38,615 nucleotides of DNA from the NCBI GenBank assembly GCA_030700025.1, contig JAUYKI010000014.1, positions 1-38,615 of the forward strand, given 5' to 3'. The position numbers and the translations under genes are program-made. This document shows, piece after piece, positions 5,757 to 13,779 of this stretch (the stretch's first letter is position 1; every line of letters starts with the position of its first letter). The stretch is from a bacterium. Lineage in GTDB: Bacteria; Patescibacteriota; Minisyncoccia; UBA6257; 02-FULL-45-10c. The notes below the pieces were generated by a model that was given only the letters and a program-made list of their open reading frames with translations, searched no databases and had not been told where the DNA came from.

Positions 5757-8291
5757 ATGAGAAGATTTAAAGACCTAGATTTGTATTTTCATGAACCGCG
5801 GCTGGAAATGACGCAGGCGGGCAGACTGCTGGTGCGCCTTATTTTTTACTCTTCCTACGTTATTTTAATTACTGCCACCCTCACTTTTTTGCTTTCTGAC
5901 ATTCCCGCGCTTTTTTGGATCGGCGTACTGGCGCTTTTATTTTTATTGGATCGGTTAAAGCATTATGGGCAAGCAGAACGGTCTATCAGGAAAATAGCGG
6001 TTAAGTCCGGAAAGAAGGTTAATTTATCCTGGTATTTAATGCCGGGCAGTTTTCTAGTTTTAGAATACGCTTTTGAAAGAGCTTTGTGGACTAACGGCAA
6101 TTTTTACCTATTTTTAATTAAACGATTGGTTCAGAAAAAGCAGATTCAAGAAGGTTTGCGGCGCATGGATATTAATCCGGAGGAAATGGAGAATAAAATT
6201 GATGAATATCTGGAAGCAAGCCTGGCAGAGAAAAAAAGCCTGGGCAGCCGGGCAGAACAAAAAAAATTATTATTCGCGGAAGCGGAAAAATTGATTAAAT
6301 TATCTTTTAATGAGGCGGCGGCTTTAAATGACCGGTTCATCGGACCGGAAGATGTATTTTCGGCGCTAAGTTTCGTGGAAGACCCGGCCGTTTCTAAATT
6401 ATTCGATTTTTTTGATATTGATCCGGGCGACCTTCAGAACGCGCTGATTTTCAGCCGTTTTCGCTGGGCTTTTTTGGGATTGCGCAAATTGCCGGCTACT
6501 TTGGGCGGGTTTGTCCAAAAGCCGTATTTTGTCCGTCACCGGATAATGAATCGGGCTTGGAGCGCCCGGCCGACGCCGACTTTGGATAAATTCAGCGAAG
6601 ATTTAACGGATTATGCCCGTTTAGAAAAAATCGGTTTTTTGATCGGGCACGAATCGGAGTATGACCGATTGGTGGATATTTTATCCCGGCCGGCGAAACC
6701 AAATGCTTTATTGGTCGGCGAGCCGGGGGTAGGCAAGGATACTTTGGTAGCGCATTTGGCTTTTCAAATAGCCAAAGATGACGTGCCGTCGGAACTTTTT
6801 GATAAGAGATTGGTTATGCTGAATATCGGCAGTTTAGTTGCCGGAGCGGAAGGAGGCGAATTACAAAACCGGATGAGGGCTATCGTGGAAGAAATAGTGC
6901 GCGCCGGAAATATTATTCTTTATATTCCGGATATTCATAATTTAGCGAAAACGTCCGGCAAAGTTAATTTAAGCGCCGCGGATATTCTAATGCCCGCGAT
7001 TAAGGGAACGGACTTCTCCATTATTGGCGCCACTTATCCGCGGGAGTATAAGCAAATTATTGAACCGCAAACGGATTTTTCCAAGGCTTTTGACTCAATC
7101 CGGGTAGAAGAAGTAACGGAAGACGAGGCTACAAAAATTCTGACTTATCAGGGAATATTCTTAGAAAGGCAATATCGGGTTCGAGTCAGCTTTGGAGCCA
7201 TTAAGCAGGCGGTAATGATCGCGCATAAATATTTCCGGGATAGATTGTTGCCGGCCAGCGCGGAAGAATTATTAAAAGAGACTATTGTAGACGCGAAAGA
7301 CCGGGGCGATAAATTAGTAACTGCCGATGATATTTTTGATATTGCCCAAAGGAAAATTAATGTTCCTTTGCGCCAGGCCAAAGAGGGCGAAGCGGAACAA
7401 TTGTTGAATTTGGAAGTTTTAATCCATAAGCGCTTGGTGGACCAGGAAGAGGCAGTTAAGGCAGTTTCCCGGGCTTTGCGGGAGTATCGGAGCGGACTTT
7501 CGCGCAAGGGCGGACCGATTGCCAGTTTTTTGTTCGTTGGGCCGACTGGCGTAGGAAAAACCGAACTGTCCAAGATTTTAGCAACGATTCAATTTGGTTC
7601 TAAAGAGGCCATGATTCGTTTTGATATGTCTGAATATCAGGACAAGCAAAGTATTTTCCAGTTTATCGGTTCGCCGGACCAATCAGTCGGCGGCGCTTTA
7701 ACTGATGCCATTTTGCAAAAGCCTTATAGCTTAGTTTTATTGGATGAACTTGAAAAAGCCCATCCGGATATTTTAAATTTGTTCTTGCAAGTTTTTGACG
7801 ATGGACGATTGACGGATAATTTGGGCCGGCTGGCGGATTTCCAAAACACGATTATTATCGCTACTTCTAACGCCCACTCTAATTTTATTAAAGAAGAAAT
7901 AGAAAAGGGGCGGGATATGAAAGAAATATCCGAGGAATTAAAAAACAAACTAACCTCCTATTTCCGGCCGGAATTAATCAACCGTTTTTCTAATGTCATT
8001 GTTTTTAAGGATCTTTCACCAGCCGATATCCGAGCCATTGCCAAAATTCACCTGGAAGATTTAACCAAGGACTTGAAAGAAAGCCGGGCTATCCATTTGG
8101 AATTTGACGAGGAAGCCATTAATAAAATCGCTGAATGGGGTTATGATAAAGTCTTTGGAGCCAGGCCATTGCGGGGAGTGATTTCCGAAAAAATCCGCAG
8201 TGTTTTAGCCGAGAAGATACTGAAGGGCGAAATTGCCAGAGGAGCGGTTGTAAAAGTGCGTTCGGAAAACAGCCAATTAATTTTTGAATAA
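5757..8291 (+). CDS. Membrane-anchored ClpC/ClpA-like double AAA+ ATPase
   Basis: This 844-residue protein has two hydrophobic helices near the N terminus (about residues 25-65), a helical region resembling Clp N repeats (about 150-230), then two AAA+ modules. D1 has Walker A GEPGVGKDTL (near 320) but an unusual Walker B, ILYIPDIHNL, where ClpC has FIDE. D2 has intact Walker A GPTGVGKTEL (near 595), Walker B LVLLDELEKAHP and the FDDGRLTD block, and ends in sensor 2 (GARPLRGVI). ClpC-type enzymes unfold proteins for ClpP or disaggregate them. Here the anchor puts the machine at the membrane, D2 looks like the active motor and D1 may bind ATP without hydrolysing it. I see no clear LGF/IGF ClpP-docking loop and no clpP nearby. 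No Shine-Dalgarno site; it follows the 114-residue gene by 5 nt. Confidence 0.8.
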   Translation: MRRFKDLDLYFHEPRLEMTQAGRLLVRLIFYSSYVILITATLTFLLSDIPALFWIGVLALLFLLDRLKHYGQAERSIRKIAVKSGKKVNLSWYLMPGSFLVLEYAFERALWTNGNFYLFLIKRLVQKKQIQEGLRRMDINPEEMENKIDEYLEASLAEKKSLGSRAEQKKLLFAEAEKLIKLSFNEAAALNDRFIGPEDVFSALSFVEDPAVSKLFDFFDIDPGDLQNALIFSRFRWAFLGLRKLPATLGGFVQKPYFVRHRIMNRAWSARPTPTLDKFSEDLTDYARLEKIGFLIGHESEYDRLVDILSRPAKPNALLVGEPGVGKDTLVAHLAFQIAKDDVPSELFDKRLVMLNIGSLVAGAEGGELQNRMRAIVEEIVRAGNIILYIPDIHNLAKTSGKVNLSAADILMPAIKGTDFSIIGATYPREYKQIIEPQTDFSKAFDSIRVEEVTEDEATKILTYQGIFLERQYRVRVSFGAIKQAVMIAHKYFRDRLLPASAEELLKETIVDAKDRGDKLVTADDIFDIAQRKINVPLRQAKEGEAEQLLNLEVLIHKRLVDQEEAVKAVSRALREYRSGLSRKGGPIASFLFVGPTGVGKTELSKILATIQFGSKEAMIRFDMSEYQDKQSIFQFIGSPDQSVGGALTDAILQKPYSLVLLDELEKAHPDILNLFLQVFDDGRLTDNLGRLADFQNTIIIATSNAHSNFIKEEIEKGRDMKEISEELKNKLTSYFRPELINRFSNVIVFKDLSPADIRAIAKIHLEDLTKDLKESRAIHLEFDEEAINKIAEWGYDKVFGARPLRGVISEKIRSVLAEKILKGEIARGAVVKVRSENSQLIFE

Positions 8292-8293
8292 TC

Positions 8294-8962
8294 ATGCGAA
8301 TCAATATTGACCAATTCCATTTTGAATTAAGCATTAACCGGATTGTCCGTTATTTTATCGCGGCTGATTTGACGGTTCTGGCCGGTTGGGGATTGGCCGA
8401 TCCGATCCTGGCAATCTTTGTAGTGGATAAAATTCCCGGCGCAACTTTGCTGACTATCGGCGTTATGGCGGCCATTTATTGGATAGTGAAATCCATTATT
8501 CAAATTCCAATCAGTTTGTTTTTAGACCGCACTGACGGAGAAAAAGATGATTTTTACGCGGTAGTCGTCGGATTATTGGTAGCTTCGGTGACTATGTTTA
8601 GTTTTATGGCGGCTACCAGCGTAACACATCTGTATATTATTCAATTCATTAAAGCTCTGGCTTTCGGTCTTTATGTTCCGGCTTGGGCGGCGATTGTTTC
8701 CCGGCACTTGGATAAAGATAAGGTGGCGTTTGAATGGGCATTGAGCAGTACCTCGGTGGGTTTGTCTATTGGCGTGGCGGGCTTAGCGGGCAGTTGGGTG
8801 GCCAAATATAGCTTTGATTTGGTGTTTTTGTTAGGCGGATTTTTGTGCTTGATTAGCGCGCTGATTTTGCTCTTAGTCCCTGATTTAATTTTACCGCAAA
8901 AAAAAGGGGAAATTAGCGAGAGCGTAATGAAAGATCATCGTCCGGTCAGCATTCAAAAGTAA
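8294..8962 (+). CDS. Half-size MFS-like transporter
   Basis: This 222-residue protein starts 2 nt after the ClpC-like stop. It has about six hydrophobic helices and MFS-like features: an early helix pair (LADPILAIFVVDKIPGA), then SLFLDRTDGEKDD after helix 2, which resembles the loop 2-3 motif (G.l.DR.GRr), and GLYVPAWAAIVSRHLDKDK in the helix 4-5 region. Canonical MFS proteins have 12 helices in about 400 residues, so this is one half. There is no second half in the next frame: the downstream gene is polX. It could work as a homodimer or be a degenerate remnant; the clean reading frame and tail argue for a real short protein. The substrate is unknown. Confidence 0.65.
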   Translation: MRINIDQFHFELSINRIVRYFIAADLTVLAGWGLADPILAIFVVDKIPGATLLTIGVMAAIYWIVKSIIQIPISLFLDRTDGEKDDFYAVVVGLLVASVTMFSFMAATSVTHLYIIQFIKALAFGLYVPAWAAIVSRHLDKDKVAFEWALSSTSVGLSIGVAGLAGSWVAKYSFDLVFLLGGFLCLISALILLLVPDLILPQKKGEISESVMKDHRPVSIQK

Positions 8963-8979
8963 AATTAGATTCATTTTTT

Positions 8980-10704
8980 ATGAATAACCGGCAAATCGCC
9001 GAAATTCTGGAAGAAATCGGCGTTTATTTGGAAATGGACAATGTGGCTTTTAAACCGCGAGCCTACGAAAAGGCCGCGGAAGCGATTTTTGGATTATCGG
9101 AAGAAATTTCAGAAATTTATAAAAAAGGCGGCCGGAAAGCGTTGGAAGCTATTCCGGGCGTCGGCGTTTCTATCGCGGAAACCATTGAAGAGCTTTTGAA
9201 AACAAAAAAATCCAAATTTTATGAACAGCTTAAAAAGAAAATCCCGGTAGATTTAAAAGAGCTTTCCCGGATTGAAGGATTGGGGCCGAAAACTATAAAA
9301 ACTCTATACAAAAAACTAAAAATTAAAGACTTAAAAGACCTTAAAAAAGCCGCGCAGGCCGGAAAGATTAGCAAACTGGAAGGATTCGGAGAAAAAAGCG
9401 AACAAAATATTTTAAAAGGGCTGGAATTTATTGAAAAATCCGGCCAGCGGTTTGTAATGGGTTTTATTATGCCGGAAATCCGGATAATCGAAGATAGGCT
9501 GAAAAATATTAAAGGCGTGGAGAAAGTAATAGTGGCGGGCTCGGTCCGCCGGCGCAAAGAAACTATCGGCGATGCCGATATTTTGGTAATTGCTAAAAAT
9601 TCCCGGCCGATTATGGATTATTTTGTTTCTATGCCGGAAGTGGCTAGAGTATTCGCGCGTGGCGAGACTAAATCCGCGGTTAAATTAAAAAGCGGATTAG
9701 ATATGGATTTGCGGGTAGTGCCGGAAAAATCTTATGGAACAGCTTTAAATTATTTTACCGGTTCCAAAGACCATAATATCGCGCTTCGGGAATTGGCGAT
9801 TAAAAAAGGGTGGAAATTAAATGAATATGGACTGTTCAGCGGGCAGAAGCAGATTGCCGGCCAAAACGAAGAGGAGATTTATAAAAAGCTGGGGCTGGAC
9901 TACATTGAGCCCGAACTGCGGGAAATGGCCGGCGAATTGGAGGCTGCTAAGGCGCATCAACTGCCCAAATTAATCGGTTATGGCGATTTACGGGGGGATT
10001 TGCAGATACAAACTAATTGGACCGATGGCTCGCATTCTATTGAGGAGATGGCCAAGAAAGCTATTGAATTGGGACACGAATATATTGTTATTACCGATCA
10101 TACGAAACGGCTGGCGATGACGCATGGTTTAGATGAAAAACGGATTCAAAAGCAATGGCTGGAAATTGACCGGGTTAATCAAAAGTTAAAAGTTAAAGGT
10201 TTAAAGTTTAAAGTTCTTAAGGGAAGCGAATGCGATATTTTAAAAGACGGCTCTATGGATTTGCCGGACCATATTTTAGCGAAATTGGATGTGGTTGGCG
10301 GTTCGGTTCATTCGCTTTTTAATTTGCCGTTGGCGGAACAAACCGAACGGATTAAACGGGCCATGAGCAATCCGCACGTGGATATTATTTTTCATCCCAC
10401 TGGCCGGATTATAAATAAGCGCGCTCCGTACCAAGTAGACATGGAAGAATTGATTAAGCAGGCGAAAAAAACCGGTACGATTATGGAAATTGACGCTGAA
10501 CCGCATCGTTTGGATTTAAAAGACGATTATATCCGGAAATGTGTTACTGCCGGCGTTAAAATGTCTATTGATTCGGATGCCCATGCTATTGATCAGATGG
10601 AATTATTGGAATATGGCATTGCGCAGGCTCGCCGCGGGTGGGCTAAACGCAGTGATATTATTAATGCTTGGCCGCTGGAAAAGATGTTGTCTATGTTAAA
10701 ATAA
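8980..10704 (+). CDS. polX: DNA polymerase X with C-terminal PHP domain
   Basis: This 574-residue protein has the bacterial PolX layout: N-terminal helix-hairpin-helix domain (IPGVGVSIAETI, IEGLGPKTIKTL, LEGFGEKSEQNI), a nucleotidyltransferase core (GSVRRRKETIGDADILV; later LDMDLRVV with a catalytic Asp) and a C-terminal PHP domain (from about 335). PolX fills short gaps in base-excision repair; the PHP part gives 3'-5' exonuclease and AP-endonuclease activity in Bacillus and Thermus. Most PHP motifs are present (VITDHT, GSECDIL, VGGSVHS, IFHPTG, DSDAHA), but the first HxH is QIQ (Q342, Q344), removing two expected metal ligands. An in-frame repeat-like stretch (KLKVKGLKFKVLKG, 10181-10217) lies in the PHP domain. 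No Shine-Dalgarno site. Confidence 0.92.
   Translation: MNNRQIAEILEEIGVYLEMDNVAFKPRAYEKAAEAIFGLSEEISEIYKKGGRKALEAIPGVGVSIAETIEELLKTKKSKFYEQLKKKIPVDLKELSRIEGLGPKTIKTLYKKLKIKDLKDLKKAAQAGKISKLEGFGEKSEQNILKGLEFIEKSGQRFVMGFIMPEIRIIEDRLKNIKGVEKVIVAGSVRRRKETIGDADILVIAKNSRPIMDYFVSMPEVARVFARGETKSAVKLKSGLDMDLRVVPEKSYGTALNYFTGSKDHNIALRELAIKKGWKLNEYGLFSGQKQIAGQNEEEIYKKLGLDYIEPELREMAGELEAAKAHQLPKLIGYGDLRGDLQIQTNWTDGSHSIEEMAKKAIELGHEYIVITDHTKRLAMTHGLDEKRIQKQWLEIDRVNQKLKVKGLKFKVLKGSECDILKDGSMDLPDHILAKLDVVGGSVHSLFNLPLAEQTERIKRAMSNPHVDIIFHPTGRIINKRAPYQVDMEELIKQAKKTGTIMEIDAEPHRLDLKDDYIRKCVTAGVKMSIDSDAHAIDQMELLEYGIAQARRGWAKRSDIINAWPLEKMLSMLK
10181..10217 (+). repeat. In-frame AAAGTTAAAAGTTAAAG-type repeat inside polX
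   Basis: The word AAAGTT recurs in tandem and encodes KLKVKGLKFKV in the PHP domain. A similar stretch occurs inverted in trpS (24841-24863). Confidence 0.55.
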
Positions 10705-10712
10705 AAATATAT

Positions 10713-11183
10713 ATGCCACGAGAAATCTCAGCCGGAATCATAATTTATAAAAAGGAGAAGGACCGGGACGGGAAAATAGAGCCGAAGTATCTCATGCTTT
10801 ACCATGGCGGAGGTTATTGGAATTTCCCCAAAGGAAAGCTGGAGCAGGACGAAAGGAGCTTTAACGCGGCTTTGCGGGAGGTGGGGGAAGAAACCGGAAT
10901 TCCTGCCGGGTCTTTACGAATGGCGCCGAATTTCCGGGTCACGGATAAATACATTTATCAGCGCGAAGGCCAGAAGATTTTTAAAATAGTCATTTTCTTT
11001 TTAGCGCAAACTTCCCAGTCCGAAATAAAGGTATCGTTTGAGCACGAGGGCTATGCCTGGTTTCCTTACCGGGACGCCTTAAAGCATACGAGTCATAAGA
11101 ATATTAAAATAATTCTTAAACGCGCCAATGATTTTCTTCGCCGAAAAAACTTACCGCAGAATTCTCAAAATACCCAAAAATAA
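10713..11183 (+). CDS. Nudix hydrolase
   Basis: This 156-residue protein has a complete Nudix box GX5EX7REUXEEXGU: GKLEQDERSFNAALREVGEE followed by TGI. Nudix enzymes hydrolyse nucleoside diphosphates linked to another group; the N-terminal strand SAGIIIYKK and YWNFPKGK resemble the diadenosine-polyphosphate/MutT-like group often annotated in CPR genomes, but the substrate is not determined. The ATG at 10713 (MPREISAG) was chosen because an earlier in-frame ATG would overlap polX by 37 nt and add residues outside the domain. It begins 8 nt after polX, and the antiporter gene starts 3 nt after its stop, so all three share an operon. No Shine-Dalgarno site. Confidence 0.85.
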   Translation: MPREISAGIIIYKKEKDRDGKIEPKYLMLYHGGGYWNFPKGKLEQDERSFNAALREVGEETGIPAGSLRMAPNFRVTDKYIYQREGQKIFKIVIFFLAQTSQSEIKVSFEHEGYAWFPYRDALKHTSHKNIKIILKRANDFLRRKNLPQNSQNTQK

Positions 11184-11186
11184 TTT

Positions 11187-12143
11187 ATGGCCTTAGTAAT
11201 ATTTCTATTTTTAATCGGGTTTATTTTTTTACTGAAAGGCGCGGATGTGTTAACTGACCGGGCGGCTTCAGTTGCCAAAAGATTCGGCGTAAGCAATTTC
11301 ATTATTGGAATAGTTATTATCGGCATTGGCACGTCTATTCCCGAATTGATAGTTGCGGTTTTTTCTAATTTACAGGGAGCGGCTAATGTCGGCATCGGGA
11401 CGATTGTCGGGAGCAACACTTTAAACATTTTGCTGATTCTGGGCATTTCCGCGCTTATTTCGCCGCTGATTCTTACCCGGCGCCAGGTCTGGCGGCACAT
11501 GCCATTGAATATTTTAGCGGTGATTATTTCCGCTTTTTTTGTTTATTTCAGTTTTACGGGATTTTTCGGCATTAGCCGGCTGGAAGGACTGGCGCTTCTG
11601 GCCTTGTCGGTATTCTGGATGTTTTATTTGTATCGCTTAAGCAAAGACGGAGCTGAGGATGATCCTAAAATTTTATATAAAAATCATTCTCATTTTTCTA
11701 ATTTTATTTTTATTATTTTAAGCTTAGCCGGTATTATAATCGGCGGAGAGTGGGTTACGCAGGGAGCAGTGGCGCTGGCAAAATTTATCGGCCTAAAAGA
11801 TTCAATTATCGGATTGACGATTGTCGGGCTTGGCACTTCTTTGCCGGAATTAGCCGCGTCAGCAGTCGCCGCTTTTAAAAAGAATTACGGCATCGCGGTG
11901 GGAAATATTATCGGCTCCAATATATTTGATTTTTTGATGATTTTTGGAATAGCCGCGGCAATGAAGCCGATCCAGTTTACGGAACCGCTTTTTTTGGATA
12001 TGGCGGTAACGATTTTGTCGGCAGTATTACTGCTTGGGGCTATGTTTATAGGCAAAAAGTATGTTTTAAAGCGCTGGCAAGGAGCAATTTTTATTTTGCT
12101 TTATTGCGTTTACGTGGCTTATCTTTTTACGCTCCGGCCATAA
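11187..12143 (+). CDS. Calcium/sodium antiporter, YrbG family
   Basis: This 318-residue integral membrane protein has the two inverted alpha repeats of the Ca2+:cation antiporter superfamily: GIGTSIPELIVAV with GTIVGSNTLN in the first half and GLGTSLPELAASA with GNIIGSNIFD in the second. Acidic residues in the PEL motifs form the ion site. About ten hydrophobic helices are expected, and length and pattern match bacterial YrbG-like exchangers, which move Ca2+ against Na+. It starts 3 nt after the Nudix stop and ends 20 nt from the convergent rplT; I see no good terminator in that gap. Confidence 0.9.
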   Translation: MALVIFLFLIGFIFLLKGADVLTDRAASVAKRFGVSNFIIGIVIIGIGTSIPELIVAVFSNLQGAANVGIGTIVGSNTLNILLILGISALISPLILTRRQVWRHMPLNILAVIISAFFVYFSFTGFFGISRLEGLALLALSVFWMFYLYRLSKDGAEDDPKILYKNHSHFSNFIFIILSLAGIIIGGEWVTQGAVALAKFIGLKDSIIGLTIVGLGTSLPELAASAVAAFKKNYGIAVGNIIGSNIFDFLMIFGIAAAMKPIQFTEPLFLDMAVTILSAVLLLGAMFIGKKYVLKRWQGAIFILLYCVYVAYLFTLRP

Positions 12144-12163
12144 AAAACCGAGCACATAACTTA

Positions 12164-12508
12164 TTATTTAGTAGCTTCCAGAACTTTCGCAAAAACTTTC
12201 GGTTCTCTTTGGGCCAGATAAGCCAGTATTTTGCGGTCCAGCTTAATATTCGCCTTTTTAAGCTTATTGATCAGGACGCTGTAGGATAGGCCGTGATTGC
12301 GGGCGCCGGCATTGATTTGCACATTCCATAGCTTGCGGAAATTTCGCTTTTTTTCTTTGCGTCCGCGGAAAGCGTGGGTCCAGGCGTGCAAAAGAGCTTC
12401 GCGGGCGGCCCGTTCTTTGGATTTGCGGTCCCATCGGAATCCTTTGGTATACCGCAGTATTTTTTTTCTTTTTCTGACGGAAAGTGTTCCGCGTTTTACT
12501 CTAGACAT
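12164..12508 (-). CDS. rplT: Large ribosomal subunit protein bL20
   Basis: This 114-residue, very basic protein begins MSRVKRGTLSVRKRKKILRY, with the typical KGFRW, RKSKERAAREALLHAW, RKEKKRNFRKLW and INAGARNHGLSYS blocks. Length is normal. bL20 binds 23S rRNA early in 50S assembly and in other bacteria represses its own operon. It is the last gene of infC-rpmI-rplT, 23 nt after rpmI. Confidence 0.97.
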   Translation of the reverse strand: MSRVKRGTLSVRKRKKILRYTKGFRWDRKSKERAAREALLHAWTHAFRGRKEKKRNFRKLWNVQINAGARNHGLSYSVLINKLKKANIKLDRKILAYLAQREPKVFAKVLEATK

Positions 12509-12531
12509 ATATTTTTATTAAGAGATGTTTA

Positions 12532-12720
12532 TTATAGAACTTTTTGAAGCAATTTGGCAACTGATGGCGCGTAAGAGGATGTTCCCCGCTTGCCGCGGAT
12601 TTGTTTGCTGCTTTTTTTAGCCCGGAAATGGCCTTGCCCCATTTTCCGGTGCAAGATTTTGCCGGTTGGGGTAACTTTAAACCTTTTTAAGAAGGTATTT
12701 CTTTTATTCATCGCTGGCAT
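12532..12720 (-). CDS. rpmI: Large ribosomal subunit protein bL35
   Basis: A 62-residue basic protein with the bL35 signature: NTFLKRFKVTPTGKILHRKM, then GHFRAKKSSKQIRGKRG. It sits 20 nt after infC and 23 nt before rplT, the classical order. Confidence 0.93.
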   Translation of the reverse strand: MPAMNKRNTFLKRFKVTPTGKILHRKMGQGHFRAKKSSKQIRGKRGTSSYAPSVAKLLQKVL

Positions 12721-12740
12721 AGTTTTTTGATTGATTAATT

Positions 12741-13238
12741 CTAATTTTTGGCTACTTGAACGTTAAATCCTTTTCCCAGATACCGCGGAGTCATAATGAT
12801 TTTATGTTCTGGAGTAATAATTTTCAGGAAGTCGTCCAATTTCTTGCGCGCCCAGTCTTTATTCGCTTTTTCCCGTCCGCGCAATACTAATTGGATTTCT
12901 ACCAGATGCCCGGCCTCCAAAAATTCATTCACTTTTCTGGCTTTGATTTCCAGATCGTGGATTGCCGCTTTGGCGGTTATCCGGACATGTTTTAGTTCTA
13001 GGGACTTTTGCTGGGTTCGCTGTTTTTTCCACTTCTTCTCTTCTTGGTAGCGGAACTTATCATAACTCATGATTTTTGCTACCGGAGGCTTGGCGGTCGG
13101 GGCGATTTCAATCAGGTCCAAGTTCCTATCCTTGGCTGCTTGAAGCGCCTCTTCGCGCTTTAAAACGCCCAAATTAGCGCCTTCCTCGTCAATTACCCGC
13201 AATTCCAGGGCAGTTATTTTGTCGTTGATTCTAGTCAA
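12741..13238 (-). CDS. infC: Translation initiation factor IF-3
   Basis: About 165 residues with both IF-3 domains: N-terminal RINDKITALELRVIDEEGAN with LGVLKREEAL and PPVAKIMSYDKFRYQEEKK, and C-terminal KHVRITAKAAIHDLEIKAR, HLVEIQLVLRGRE and GFNVQVAKN. IF-3 binds 30S and checks start-codon choice. There is no ATG at the 5' end. The frame opens with ATA (13239-13241) then TTG (13236-13238), and an in-frame stop lies just upstream (13245-13247). Many bacteria use a discriminated start codon (AUU or similar) on infC so that IF-3 limits its own synthesis; ATA or TTG would fit. I give the TTG coordinates. No Shine-Dalgarno site; the -10 box ends 7 nt from ATA and 10 nt from TTG. Confidence 0.93.
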   Translation of the reverse strand: MTRINDKITALELRVIDEEGANLGVLKREEALQAAKDRNLDLIEIAPTAKPPVAKIMSYDKFRYQEEKKWKKQRTQQKSLELKHVRITAKAAIHDLEIKARKVNEFLEAGHLVEIQLVLRGREKANKDWARKKLDDFLKIITPEHKIIMTPRYLGKGFNVQVAKN

Positions 13239-13248
13239 TATGGTTTAA

Positions 13249-13277
13249 AATATAGCAGGTTTGGATATTTTTGTAAA
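13249..13277 (-). promoter_or_regulatory. Promoter of infC-rpmI-rplT
   Basis: On the minus strand TTTACA (13272-13277), 17 bp, TATATT (13249-13254). The leader is almost absent. Confidence 0.6.
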
Positions 13278-13296
13278 CAAAGGTATAAGTTCTTTA

Positions 13297-13305
13297 TGCT
13301 ATACT
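13297..13305 (+). promoter_or_regulatory. Extended -10 promoter of the gene at 13365
   Basis: TGCTATACT gives an extended -10 box (TATACT 13300-13305); no clear -35 box at 17 bp. The leader starts with GCTCTTTGGAA (13312-13322) and then has a hairpin around CGCC...GGCG at about 13335-13350. Confidence 0.55.
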
Positions 13306-13364
13306 AATAAAGCTCTTTGGAAAGCTCGCTTACGCCAAGGCTATGGCGGGCGAAAGAGGGAAAA

Positions 13365-13658
13365 ATGCCAAACCAAGAAGCGCCGATTTCAGTGACTCTT
13401 CTAGTATCAACTGCATTTGATCCTGAACAAAACAAGACCGTGGTAATCGTTTATTGTCCAGAATTAGATATGGAAGGCGCTGGCTTTTCCAGGGAAGAAG
13501 CTGAAGAGCGGTTTAGGGAAACGGTGAAAGCGAATGTAGCGATGGCCAAAGCCGCTAAAAGCCTTAAGCTGATTTTGACCGGCTATGGCTGGACGGAGAA
13601 GGACGGCCATTGGGTTCCTCCGGTAATTACGGTCGAAAAAACGACTGTCGCGTTTTAA
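13365..13658 (+). CDS. HicB-like / UPF0150-type small protein without a toxin partner
   Basis: This 97-residue protein has the start of a HicB-like fold: a strand with VVIVYCPELDMEGAG, then SREEAEERFRETVKANVAMA as the following helix (compare A.CPELPG....G.T..EAL.N...A in HicB antitoxins). The tail (ILTGYGWTEKDGHWVPPVIT) is not the DNA-binding domain of full HicB antitoxins, and no hicA-like gene is adjacent, so it is probably an orphan domain with another role. The start at 13365 follows GAGGG (13354-13358). An in-frame ATG 48 nt upstream would be in the leader hairpin. It is a single-gene cassette with its own terminator. Confidence 0.6.
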   Translation: MPNQEAPISVTLLVSTAFDPEQNKTVVIVYCPELDMEGAGFSREEAEERFRETVKANVAMAKAAKSLKLILTGYGWTEKDGHWVPPVITVEKTTVAF

Positions 13659-13686
13659 TCCCTGTCCCTTATCCTAATATAAATCT

Positions 13687-13714
13687 CTGTCTCGCTTCGC
13701 GAGACAGATTTTTT
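13687..13714 (+). terminator. Rho-independent terminator
   Basis: CTGTCTCGC (13687-13695) and GCGAGACAG (13699-13707), loop TTC, then ATTTTTT. Confidence 0.9.
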
Positions 13715-13716
13715 AT

Positions 13717-13745
13717 TTGACACCTATTTAATTTTAGATTAATAT
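13717..13745 (+). promoter_or_regulatory. Promoter of the gene at 13780
   Basis: TTGACA (13717-13722), 17 bp, TAATAT (13740-13745). GTTCTTTAAAA at 13752 is a variant of the GYTCTTTGAAC leader motif. Confidence 0.75.
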
Positions 13746-13779
13746 AGCTAGGTTCTTTAAAAGATGAGGAGGAAATCGT

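Noticed and set aside
13365-13658. HicAB toxin-antitoxin system
   Set aside because: Only a HicB-like fold is visible; there is no hicA-like gene on either side and no DNA-binding tail.
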